Below, piece after piece: positions 1-5,150 of a stretch of DNA of 5,150 nt (position 1 is the first letter of the stretch; each line of letters begins with the position of its first letter). The stretch lies in NCBI GenBank assembly GCA_028822675.1, contig JAPKDE010000186.1, positions 1 to 5,150 on the forward strand. The letters run 5' to 3'. The position numbers were made by a program, and so were the translations under genes. Under the pieces are notes generated by a model, which saw only the letters and a program-made list of their open reading frames with translations, was not told where the DNA came from and made no database searches. Origin of the DNA: Dehalococcoidia bacterium. GTDB taxonomy: Bacteria; Chloroflexota; Dehalococcoidia; UBA3495.

Positions 1-103
1 CATATGCCATAGGGGCACTATTCATGGAGAGTCCACCGAGAGCTACCGTTGCACCATCAGGGATTCTCTCAACTAGCTGTTCGACGCTTGCCCGTTTGTC
101 CAC
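1..103 (-). CDS. CoA-transferase class I, alpha subunit (5' part only)
   Basis: This is the first 34 codons of a gene that leaves the window at its left edge. The visible protein contains ERIPDGATVALGGLSMNSAP at residues 12-31. The pattern 'IPDGATVALGG(F/L)...P(M)A' is typical of the N-terminus of class I CoA-transferase alpha subunits (3-oxoacid or glutaconate CoA-transferase type), which move CoA between carboxylic acids with a separate beta subunit. The start is GTG at 103-101. It is the only start codon in this frame before an in-frame TAA about 33 nt upstream, and a GGAAAG motif (112-117) lies 8 nt in front of it. The gene is divergent from the 315-1923 pair and shares its control region. 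Exact substrate and full length cannot be seen. The family call rests on a short stretch, but the motif is distinctive. Confidence 0.72.
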   Translation of the reverse strand, partial: MDKRASVEQLVERIPDGATVALGGLSMNSAPMAY

Positions 104-140
104 TCCGCCAACTTTCCAGCCTCTAACCCGTTGTTAGCTT

Positions 141-168
141 CCCTGATCGGGATCGCCGCCCGACAGGG
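141..168. other. GC-rich stem-loop in divergent leader
   Basis: CCCTG (141-145) pairs with CAGGG (164-168), and TCGGG (147-151) pairs with CCCGA (159-163). This gives ten base pairs with one bulged A (146) and a 7-nt loop. No T-run follows on either strand, so it does not look like an intrinsic terminator. It would lie in the 5' leader of the minus-strand CoA-transferase if that gene's promoter is upstream of it. TAACCC (124-129) can alternatively pair with GGGTTA (166-171), so a competing fold is possible. Function is unknown: it could be a leader structure or a protein-binding site. Confidence 0.35.
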
Positions 169-183
169 TTAACGATTCTCGGG

Positions 184-209
184 TCTCTGCGGGACCGGTC
201 CAGCAGAGA
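184..209. promoter_or_regulatory. 26-bp near-perfect palindrome, putative operator
   Basis: Twelve of thirteen base pairs match across a centre between 196 and 197. The arms are TCTCTGC (184-190) and GCAGAGA (203-209), and the core is GGACCGGTCC (192-201); only 191/202 is mismatched. With no spacer loop and no following T-run, a DNA-binding site for a homodimeric regulator is more likely than an RNA hairpin terminator. It shares the ACCGGT core with the 228-247 site. No regulator gene is in the window, so the binding protein is unknown. Confidence 0.45.
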
Positions 210-227
210 TCAAAAAGCCACGATACC

Positions 228-247
228 GACCAACCAACCGGTTGGTC
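228..247. promoter_or_regulatory. Inverted repeat with ACCAACCGGTTGGT core, putative TetR-type operator
   Basis: GACCAACC (228-235) and GGTTGGTC (240-247) form 8-bp arms separated by AACC. A perfect 14-bp palindrome, ACCAACCGGTTGGT, is also present at 233-246. Operators of the general form ACCNACYGGTNGGT are known for several TetR-family repressors of acyl-CoA and fatty or aromatic acid catabolism, which fits the gene content here; that assignment is inference. It lies 67 nt before the ATG at 315 and overlaps a weak candidate -35 element (242-247), a position suited to repression of the plus-strand genes. Confidence 0.5.
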
Positions 248-314
248 AACAGATATCCAAAATGTGTTAAGTTTCAGGCATCCCGATTGGTGCCACCCTC
301 AAAGAATCCGGACC

Positions 315-1388
315 ATGGCTGAGCAACTAAATCTCTCTAGCAGCGAAGCCGTCGAGTATTTCTTTGAACGCGGCTGGACAGATGGGCTTCCTGTAGTCCC
401 ACCGACACCAGATCTGGTGTCCGAGTTCCTCGGCGTCGTTGGCCTAGCACCCGACGTCATACTCGGCTCGGTCCCTGAACGGAGCCGCCATCTGACCGCT
501 GAAAAAGCAGCCATCAACAGCGTGATGGCTGGGTGCAGACCTGAATACTTCCCGGTGGTGGTGGCCGCACTCGAGGCGATCCTTGATCCTTCGTTTAATG
601 CCCATGCAGCGACAAGTTCGACTGGTGGAGCAGCACTGTGCCTCATCGTCAGCGGTCCTCTGGTCGAGGAGCTTGGTTTCTTTCACCTCAACAATGCTCT
701 CGGGAGCGGAAACCGAGCAAACGCCTCGATCGGTCGTGCGGTTCGCCTAGTTGCCATGAACATCTTCGGTGCAAAAACTGGAGTACTGGATGCATCGTCC
801 ATTGGGCACCCTGGCAAATACTCAATGGTGGTAGCCGAAACAAAACCACCAGCCGACTGGCCGACTTTTGCTGAAGAACTGGGTGCTTCTGTAGGTGAGA
901 CCTCGGTCACCGTCATAGCTGCGGAGGGGCCGCGTCAGATTGCCAACCACCTGAACCCCGACTCCAGGGGCTGGCTTCTAACCATCGCCTCGGCCATGCG
1001 TAGTCCCGCCACGTTTACCGTTGGAAAGGGAGCTCAGGTCGTGGTTGTGCTCGGTTACGAGGCCCGGGAGTCACTGGCGCGTGACGGCTGGTCAAAAAAT
1101 GAGATTCGCTCCTTCTTAGCTCAGCACAGCCGCATCTCTGCCGAAGAACTAGAAGCCGCAGGAGTTCTCCTCGAAATAGGCAGCGCACACAACATGGCCC
1201 CTGAGGAAGACGGCCTACTCCCGAGCGTCTCAAGCGCTGATGACATACTCCTAGTGACAGCAGGTGGCCCTGGACCGGGTTGGTGTGCCTACATGCCTGC
1301 ATGGGCGCCAGTTCAACACTCGAGAGCGTCCACTCGCCTGGTAAGCAAGACTGGCCGCTCAAAAGCTATTGGAGGAAGTGATGTCTAG
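315..1388 (+). CDS. Uncharacterised partner protein of UGSC-type (seleno)protein
   Basis: This encodes a 357-residue soluble protein without a signal peptide or clear membrane segment. Visible marks are GWTDGLPVVPPT (residues 20-31), MAGCRPEYFP (71-80), a central ANASIGRAVRLVAMNIFGA stretch (135-153), GHPGKYSMVVAE (164-175) and GGPGPGWC (317-324). I recognise this pattern from actinobacterial and environmental proteins, often annotated hypothetical, that occur beside UGSC-family (seleno)proteins; the biochemical role is not known to me. The C-terminal GGPG segment is usually followed by a His-Ser and a PTFG-like stretch in my recollection; here it reads GGPGPGWCAYMPAWAP, with a Cys. ATG 315 is preferred over an upstream in-frame GTG at 264, because only a short N-terminal extension precedes GWTDGLPV in this family; the ribosome site is weak either way. 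The 3' end overlaps the next gene by 8 nt, indicating coupled translation and probably a joint function. Confidence 0.8.
   Translation: MAEQLNLSSSEAVEYFFERGWTDGLPVVPPTPDLVSEFLGVVGLAPDVILGSVPERSRHLTAEKAAINSVMAGCRPEYFPVVVAALEAILDPSFNAHAATSSTGGAALCLIVSGPLVEELGFFHLNNALGSGNRANASIGRAVRLVAMNIFGAKTGVLDASSIGHPGKYSMVVAETKPPADWPTFAEELGASVGETSVTVIAAEGPRQIANHLNPDSRGWLLTIASAMRSPATFTVGKGAQVVVVLGYEARESLARDGWSKNEIRSFLAQHSRISAEELEAAGVLLEIGSAHNMAPEEDGLLPSVSSADDILLVTAGGPGPGWCAYMPAWAPVQHSRASTRLVSKTGRSKAIGGSDV
1371..1375 (+). promoter_or_regulatory. Ribosome binding site of the selenoprotein gene
   Basis: GGAGG lies 5 nt before ATG 1381. This strong Shine-Dalgarno sequence sits inside the end of the upstream gene and decides the start: ATG at 1381 rather than the in-frame TTG at 1369, which lies before and into the motif. 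Confidence 0.75.
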
Positions 1389-1923
1389 TTGCGAGATTTT
1401 GGTCGTTCTCAGACCCGATTATGAAGACGATCAAGTCGAAGAGAAATTTTCTCCCGCTCCCCGGGTTGTGCCCGAAGAACCGTTCACGCTGACCATCATC
1501 GACAATGGAAAACCTAAAGCCAAACAACTCCTTACTGAAGTGGCGTCTCGCCTGAAGCACCGGTTTCCCATCGCCAATGTTGAGGTTGTGTCAAAGGCAT
1601 CGGCTGGTAAACCGCTTGAGGCTGACGTAGCCCAGTCCGTCGCAGCACGATCAAGGATGGTCATCACAGGCATCGGCGATTGAGGCGCTTGCACAGCGTG
1701 CAGTCTGCACGATGCCATTCAAATAGAGCGCCTGGGGGTCCCTGCAACACTTCTCATCACCGAGCCCTTCCAGGGGATTGTTGATGCTACATGTCAAACT
1801 CTTGGAGCGGAGAGTTACCCCACTGCCGTGTTGCCTCATCCCGTTTCCACCCTTGAACAGCCACAACTGGCCGATCTGGCAGAGTCCATTGTTGACCTGG
1901 TCTCCAGCCAACTAGGCGGCTAG
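1381..1923 (+). CDS. UGSC-like selenoprotein (Sec at TGA 1681-1683)
   Basis: Read with TGA at 1681-1683 as selenocysteine, this is a 180-residue protein ending at TAG 1921-1923. Residues 38-53 (TIIDNGKPKAKQLLTE) match the N-terminal IDNGKPNA-type motif of UGSC-family proteins. The strand MVITGIGD (93-100) runs directly into U101-G-A-C104-T-A-C107. After the TGA, SLHDAIQIERLGVP (108-121), the ITEPF segment (126-130) and the late VLPHPV (145-150) continue the same family fold. The Cys-containing version of this site usually reads GDCGSCTS. The U-G-x-C-T-x-C arrangement also resembles the redox centre of the selenoprotein subunit GrdB of glycine reductase, to which UGSC proteins are related. A selenol paired with C104 or C107 is the expected redox site; substrate and partner are unknown. 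The protein is probably cytosolic, with no signal peptide. Read conventionally it would stop after 100 residues, just before the active site. TGA ends other genes here, so the code itself is standard. Confidence 0.85.
1681..1716 (+). promoter_or_regulatory. Sec codon plus bacterial SECIS-like hairpin
   Basis: The Sec UGA (1681-1683) is followed by a perfect 6-bp stem, CGTGCA (1697-1702) with TGCACG (1706-1711), capped by GUC (1703-1705). The loop starts 19 nt after the UGA. A basal stem can form between GGCG (1684-1687) and TGCC (1713-1716). Bacterial SECIS elements lie directly downstream of the UGA and need a small apical loop beginning with G, commonly G-U, at about this distance to bind SelB. 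The apical part closely resembles that of E. coli fdhF as I remember it (a GGUC loop closed by UGCA pairs). A competing hairpin, TGCAC (1690-1694) with GTGCA (1698-1702), is also possible. Confidence 0.75.
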
Positions 1924-1952
1924 TCCAGCGATCCCGACGATTCCGGTCGCCC

Positions 1953-3146
1953 TCAATCTTCTGGTTGCCAAAGAGCGGACTTGTCAACGTCGTTGAAGTT
2001 TGGTGACCCAAGCAGAGCAAGTGCACGATCTATCTCATCTGAAAAAATCCTAAGCATCTTTTCGACACCTTCTTGGCCTCCTGCAGCCAAACCCCAGAAC
2101 CAGGGACGACCCACTAGGACGGCACGCGCTCCAAGCGCCCTCGCCTTGACCACGTCGCTCCCACATCTGATGCCACCGTCCATGAACACCTCGATACCAT
2201 CACCGACCGCCTCGACGACACGCGGCAATGCCTCAATCGAGGCCGGACAGCCGTCCATCTGTCGACCCCCATGGTTGGAGACGACTATCCCATCGGCTCC
2301 CCTCCTGACCGCTTCTTTGGCATCATCAGCAGCAATTATGCCCTTGACCAGAAGCGGTCCTTTCCAGATCCCACGCAACCAGGTGAGTTCGTCCCAGGTA
2401 GCCGCCGAATTGCTTAGTTCCCGGTCCACATAAGAGGCGATGCTCTCGTGACCTTCAGGGTTTACGGTCCCAGCAAGAGATCCGAAGGTCAACTCTGGAC
2501 CTCTCAGTAGGTGCGCTAGCCACCGCGGTCTGCGTAGGACATCCACGATGCTTCCGGGTCGGATACGCGGCGGAATCGCCATGCCATTTCGAACATCTCG
2601 GACCCGTTTCCCTACGACTGGGACGTCAATGGTTAGCACCAGCGCTTCATAGCCAGACTGTTCAGCCCGCTCCACTAAATCCTTAACGACTTCACGGCTC
2701 TTCCAGAGGTAAACCTGAAACCACAACCGGCCCTTTGTCGCATTTGATACCGCTTCCAGCGAATAGCTCGAAGCCGTGGAGACAACAAAGACGGTTCCGG
2801 CGTTCTCCGCCGCTTTGGCGGCTGCCAACTCTCCATCCCTGTGGACCAAGCCCGCTAGGCCAGCCGGAGAAAGCATGACGGGGACCTGAACTGGCTGGCC
2901 GAGAATATCTGTCGTGATCGACCGGTCAGAGACATCCCTCAAGTAGCGCGGTTCCAAATCGATCTGGCCAAAAGCCGAGAGGTTTCTTCGCAGGGTCGTT
3001 TCGGAGTCTGCACCGCCGGCTACAAAGTCGGAAACGATACGGGGCAGCTTCCGGCTGGCGAGTCGTTCAATATCTTCTAGGACCGCAAGGGCTTCCAGCC
3101 CGGCCGGCTTTAGGTCCAACATCCGCGCAAGAACACCCAATTTCAT
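1953..3146 (-). CDS. FMN-dependent alpha-hydroxy-acid oxidase/dehydrogenase
   Basis: This 397-residue protein belongs to the glycolate oxidase/L-lactate dehydrogenase (LldD) family, which oxidises (S)-2-hydroxy acids to 2-oxo acids with FMN in a TIM barrel. Visible family marks are PVMLSPAGLAGL (89-100), STASSYSLE (123-131), FQVYLWKSR (143-151) with active-site Tyr146, LTIDVPVVGKR (171-181) with Asp174 and Arg181, Lys268 in LLVKGI, SNHGGRQMDG (290-299) with catalytic base His292 and substrate-binding Arg295, and the phosphate-binding DGGIRCGSDV and GRPWFWG segments. Retention of HGGRQ argues for a true oxidase rather than the mycofactocin enzyme MftD. The position of GOX Tyr24 is Phe41 here, suggesting altered substrate contact. 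The ATG overlaps the upstream stop as ATGA, so it is the last gene of a three-gene operon. It ends in TGA. The natural substrate is unknown. Confidence 0.88.
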   Translation of the reverse strand: MKLGVLARMLDLKPAGLEALAVLEDIERLASRKLPRIVSDFVAGGADSETTLRRNLSAFGQIDLEPRYLRDVSDRSITTDILGQPVQVPVMLSPAGLAGLVHRDGELAAAKAAENAGTVFVVSTASSYSLEAVSNATKGRLWFQVYLWKSREVVKDLVERAEQSGYEALVLTIDVPVVGKRVRDVRNGMAIPPRIRPGSIVDVLRRPRWLAHLLRGPELTFGSLAGTVNPEGHESIASYVDRELSNSAATWDELTWLRGIWKGPLLVKGIIAADDAKEAVRRGADGIVVSNHGGRQMDGCPASIEALPRVVEAVGDGIEVFMDGGIRCGSDVVKARALGARAVLVGRPWFWGLAAGGQEGVEKMLRIFSDEIDRALALLGSPNFNDVDKSALWQPED

Positions 3147-4129
3147 AAGGCACCATCCCGAATAACCGAGTCGACTGCGGTGAGGAGTCTGGTTACATTC
3201 TCCATAAGTGGCACATTAACGCCGTGCAATCGGGCAACAGATACAACATCGGTAAAGACGGCATCAATCTCTATCGGACGGCCTCGGTCAATCGCCTGCA
3301 ATATTGATACTCGAACGTCGGTCTCACCCGACGCAACCATCTCTCTTCCGATCGTCTCGAGCCGCATTGTCGCCACTTCATCAGCCAATGACAAGAGGTT
3401 GGCCACCCCCAAAGGCCCAGGGAGGTCAACCACCTCCGCCCCATCTGCAACAGCAACCAAAGCAGCTTCTCGCACCAGTTCGAGGAACACTTCACGGCTA
3501 CCAGACTCAAGAAAGACTCTGTGGTAGCGCTGGCGGGTCAGGCCAACTACCCCCATGGCAGCAACAGCTAGAACAGCTTTTGACCACTGAACCGATCTGA
3601 TATCGGGTATCGCCAAGACATCCAGCCCGGACGAGAGAGCCTCAACCATCACCTCAGCGGACCTCGGGGTGCTGGTAGTCAGATCACCTAGATAGGTGGC
3701 CCCTCCAAAGGTGTGCTGGATTTTTCCAGGACCTTCCATTGTCGCGCCGACCATCGACACGGCACCAATGGCACTACCTCCATAGCGACTTACCAATTCG
3801 GAAGACTGGCCAATTCCATTTTGTATCGAGAACGCAACCCCCGGATGCCCAGACCAACTGTCAAGCATTTCCTTCGTGTCGAATGACTTACACGCAAGGA
3901 CCAGGAGGTCCACATCCTCAACAAGACCCGGATCAGACACGGCTCGGATGGGCACTGAGACCGACCGGCCAGAAGAGAGAACCTGCAGTCCGTTGTCCTG
4001 TATCGCCTTCACATGTGCTTCGCGAGCTACCAAAGTGACGTCGAGCCCGGCGCGAGCCATCCAAGCTCCATAAAGCGAACCAAGCGCACCTGCACCCAGG
4101 ATAGCTACTGAGTTGATTGGGGAGCCCAC
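3143..4129 (-). CDS. Ketopantoate reductase (ApbA/PanE) family dehydrogenase
   Basis: This 328-residue protein has an N-terminal Rossmann domain with GAGALGS (12-18) for NAD(P) binding, LACKSF with Lys81, and SIQNGIG (101-107). A helical C-terminal domain carries WSK with Lys184, DVRVSILQ with Ser275, and GRPIEIDAV with Glu287. These correspond to the conserved cofactor and ketopantoate-binding residues of PanE. Family members reduce 2-dehydropantoate to pantoate, but many paralogues in catabolic operons act on other 2-oxo or branched acids. No other pantothenate gene is nearby, so a non-PanE role is likely (inference). The start is GTG at 4129-4127, with GGAGAG at 4138-4143 eight nt before it; the gene overlaps the end of the CoA ligase by 25 nt. 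Its TGA stop shares ATGA with the start of the next gene. Confidence 0.87.
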   Translation of the reverse strand: MGSPINSVAILGAGALGSLYGAWMARAGLDVTLVAREAHVKAIQDNGLQVLSSGRSVSVPIRAVSDPGLVEDVDLLVLACKSFDTKEMLDSWSGHPGVAFSIQNGIGQSSELVSRYGGSAIGAVSMVGATMEGPGKIQHTFGGATYLGDLTTSTPRSAEVMVEALSSGLDVLAIPDIRSVQWSKAVLAVAAMGVVGLTRQRYHRVFLESGSREVFLELVREAALVAVADGAEVVDLPGPLGVANLLSLADEVATMRLETIGREMVASGETDVRVSILQAIDRGRPIEIDAVFTDVVSVARLHGVNVPLMENVTRLLTAVDSVIRDGAL

Positions 4130-5150
4130 TCGATTGTCTCTCCGTCTATACCGGTCAACTGATGCTTCTGGATTCTTCCAGTAGGTGTTTTCGGGAGTTC
4201 ATTCTGAACCCTCATGTAGCGGGGAACAGCAAAGCTTGGAAGTTTCCTTGCTGCAAATTGCCAAAGTTCTTGGAGGTTTAGACGGTCACCAACTACTACT
4301 GCCATTACCTCTTCTTCCCCTAGATTTGAGGGCACTCCAAAGACTGCCGCCTCAAGTACGTCTTCGTGCTCTGTGAGTACTCTCTCCACTTCCCACGCCG
4401 AGACATTCTCTCCCCGGCGTCGAATAGAGTCAGTAAGTCGGCCGGCGAAGATTAGGTAGCCATCTTCGTCAAGAAATCCGGCATCACCAGTCCGAAACCA
4501 AAGATCCCGCCATGCCTCGATTGTTGCCTCAGGCATGCCGTGGTATCCATCAAAGAAGATCCCTGGCTCACGGTTACGAACAGCGATTTCACCCACTTCG
4601 ATCGGTAAGCACTGGTTACCTTCAAGATCATGGATCTCCAGTTCGACATCGGCGACCGGGCGACCGCAGGTGCCCAACTTTGAAGCACCTGCACGTGACA
4701 TGGCGACAACGCCTTGTTCTGTCGATCCGTAAAGTTCAAATATCTTGAGACCAAATCTCTTTGCAAAGCCTTCTTGGATCTCTTTGGGCATGCCAGCCCC
4801 GTAAGCGACTCGTACCGAACTTTGCTCCTGCCCAGGAACTGTTTCCTGATTCCAAAGCATCATTGGAAGCGTCCCCAAGTAATGGATTGCCGTTACACCG
4901 TGATCCAAGCAGATCTGCCAGAACCGACTCGCGGAGAACCTTTCCCGGACCACCACTTCACTGTCGATCAGCATGGCGGCAACGACTGAAACAAACCGGG
5001 CTGCTACGTGGTGGAGTGGGAAAACGGTGAGGAGAACGTCGTTGCCGCCCAGGCCAGCGTTATCAACTATTGACCAAGCCAATCGCAAAGTCATACGGTC
5101 GCTGAGCCTGACTCCCTTTGATCGCCCTGTTGTCCCGCTCGTGTAGAGAA
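4105..5150 (-). CDS. AMP-forming acyl-CoA ligase, CaiC/FadD-like (5' end outside window)
   Basis: This is the C-terminal two thirds or so of an ANL-superfamily adenylate-forming enzyme, which activates a carboxylic acid to acyl-AMP and then acyl-CoA. The frame stays open to the window edge, so an internal ATG at 5094 is not the start. The core P-loop motif YTSGTTGRSKGV is encoded at 5145-5110. Then follow FPLHHVAARF (near 5019-4990), VAYGAGMPKE, LYGSTEQG (A5 motif, 4734-4711), FRTGDAGFLDEDGYLIFAGR (A7/A8, starting at 4497) and RRRGENVSAWEVE with the domain hinge. PKTPTGRIQK ends in the catalytic Lys (4167-4165). The RFSASRFW and HYLGTLP stretches resemble carnitine/crotonobetaine-CoA ligases, so a small or branched acid is plausible. 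It ends in TAG, 25 nt inside the next gene. All visible catalytic motifs are intact. Confidence 0.88.
   Translation of the reverse strand, partial: LYTSGTTGRSKGVRLSDRMTLRLAWSIVDNAGLGGNDVLLTVFPLHHVAARFVSVVAAMLIDSEVVVRERFSASRFWQICLDHGVTAIHYLGTLPMMLWNQETVPGQEQSSVRVAYGAGMPKEIQEGFAKRFGLKIFELYGSTEQGVVAMSRAGASKLGTCGRPVADVELEIHDLEGNQCLPIEVGEIAVRNREPGIFFDGYHGMPEATIEAWRDLWFRTGDAGFLDEDGYLIFAGRLTDSIRRRGENVSAWEVERVLTEHEDVLEAAVFGVPSNLGEEEVMAVVVGDRLNLQELWQFAARKLPSFAVPRYMRVQNELPKTPTGRIQKHQLTGIDGETIEWAPQSTQ
4138..4143 (-). promoter_or_regulatory. Ribosome binding site of the ketopantoate reductase-like gene
   Basis: GGAGAG on the minus strand lies 8 nt before the GTG at 4129. It supports this GTG start, which is inside the last codons of the CoA-ligase gene. 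Confidence 0.55.

Larger units (their letters stand above)
104..314. promoter_or_regulatory. Divergent intergenic control region
   Basis: This stretch of about 210 bases separates two divergent starts (GTG at 103 minus, ATG at 315 plus) and has no convincing gene. It is rich in dyad symmetry: a GC-rich hairpin at 141-168, an imperfect 26-bp palindrome at 184-209 and an inverted repeat at 228-247. A smaller dyad, CTAAC-ccgtt-GTTAG, lies at 123-137, close to the minus-strand gene. No strong sigma70 promoter stands out. A weak plus-strand candidate is TTGGTC at 242-247 with TGTTAA at 265-270 (17-nt spacing), whose -35 would overlap the inverted repeat. The density of dyads suggests one or more dimeric regulators controlling both directions. 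Confidence 0.55.

Noticed and set aside
123..137. CTAAC-ccgtt-GTTAG dyad as a separate operator
   Set aside because: Five-base arms are common by chance, and it overlaps an alternative pairing of the 141-168 hairpin. It is noted only within the control region.
264..314. GTG at 264 as the start of the partner-protein gene
   Set aside because: It adds 17 residues not expected for the family, has no ribosome site, and starts only 17 nt from the operator-like repeat. A leaderless start there cannot be fully excluded.
1369..1683. A 104-codon gene starting at TTG 1369 and ending at TGA 1683
   Set aside because: The homology continues past the TGA, which aligns with the family's Cys/Sec site. The start is better at ATG 1381, 5 nt after GGAGG, since TTG 1369 overlaps that motif.
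1681..1683. TGA as a nonsense mutation making a pseudogene, or a genome-wide TGA reassignment
   Set aside because: The downstream frame is intact and family-like for 79 codons with a SECIS-like hairpin, which argues against decay. TGA ends the genes at 1953 and 3143, which argues against reassignment. Genome data on sel genes would settle it.
1928..1950. Possible terminator between the convergent genes (GCGATC with GGTCGC)
   Set aside because: Six pairs including a G-U wobble, an 11-nt loop and no T-run on either side make it too weak to call.
1981..2433. 150-codon plus-strand reading frame opposite the hydroxy-acid oxidase gene
   Set aside because: It is antisense to a gene with clear catalytic motifs, and its translation is low-complexity Ser/Pro/Thr-rich, as expected for a shadow frame.
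4105..5094. ATG at 5094 as the start of the CoA-ligase gene
   Set aside because: The frame is open upstream to the edge and encodes the essential YTSGTTGRSKGV motif, so this Met is internal.
1..5150. CRISPR array, tRNA or rRNA genes, insertion sequences
   Set aside because: No regularly spaced direct repeats, cloverleaf-like stretch, rRNA-like sequence, transposase motif or flanking terminal repeats were seen by eye.

Overview
The window is a compact, gene-dense bacterial segment of moderate-to-high GC that looks like an accessory catabolic or acyl-CoA locus. It holds five full or near-full genes plus the first codons of a sixth. TGA serves as an ordinary stop for two genes here, so the standard bacterial code applies. 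One gene, however, needs an in-frame TGA to be read as selenocysteine (Sec), which implies a Sec-decoding host. I cannot fix the taxon. The gene families (UGSC-type protein with its partner, FMN 2-hydroxy-acid oxidase, ketopantoate-reductase-like enzyme, CoA ligase, CoA transferase) would suit an environmental actinobacterium, chloroflexot or proteobacterium.

Layout. At 1-103 (minus) is the start of a class I CoA-transferase alpha subunit running off the left edge. Positions 104-314 form a divergent control region with a GC-rich hairpin (141-168) and two dyads, both centred on ACCGGT, whose centres lie 43 bp apart (184-209 and 228-247). On the plus strand, 315-1388 encodes an uncharacterised protein of the kind found beside UGSC proteins. 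It overlaps by 8 nt a gene at 1381-1923 encoding a 180-residue UGSC-like protein of the GrdB-related type. The TGA at 1681-1683 falls where this family has Sec or Cys, gives a U-G-A-C-T-A-C motif, and is followed by a bacterial SECIS-like hairpin. Conventional gene calling would stop at that TGA and lose the C-terminal 79 residues.

A minus-strand operon converges on this pair with 29 nt between the stops. In order of transcription it carries an AMP-forming acyl-CoA ligase (5150-4105, 5' end outside the window), a ketopantoate reductase-family dehydrogenase (4129-3143) and an FMN-dependent 2-hydroxy-acid oxidase (3146-1953). The junctions overlap by 25 nt and 4 nt, so the genes are probably translationally coupled.

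How it may work (inference): a CoA ligase and a CoA transferase would activate or swap acyl groups, two enzymes would interconvert 2-hydroxy and 2-oxo acids, and a Sec-containing redox protein with its dedicated partner would do a reductive or thiol-based step. The substrate cannot be read from the sequence. The main discovery is the recoded selenoprotein gene, its recoding hairpin and its coupling to the upstream partner gene.
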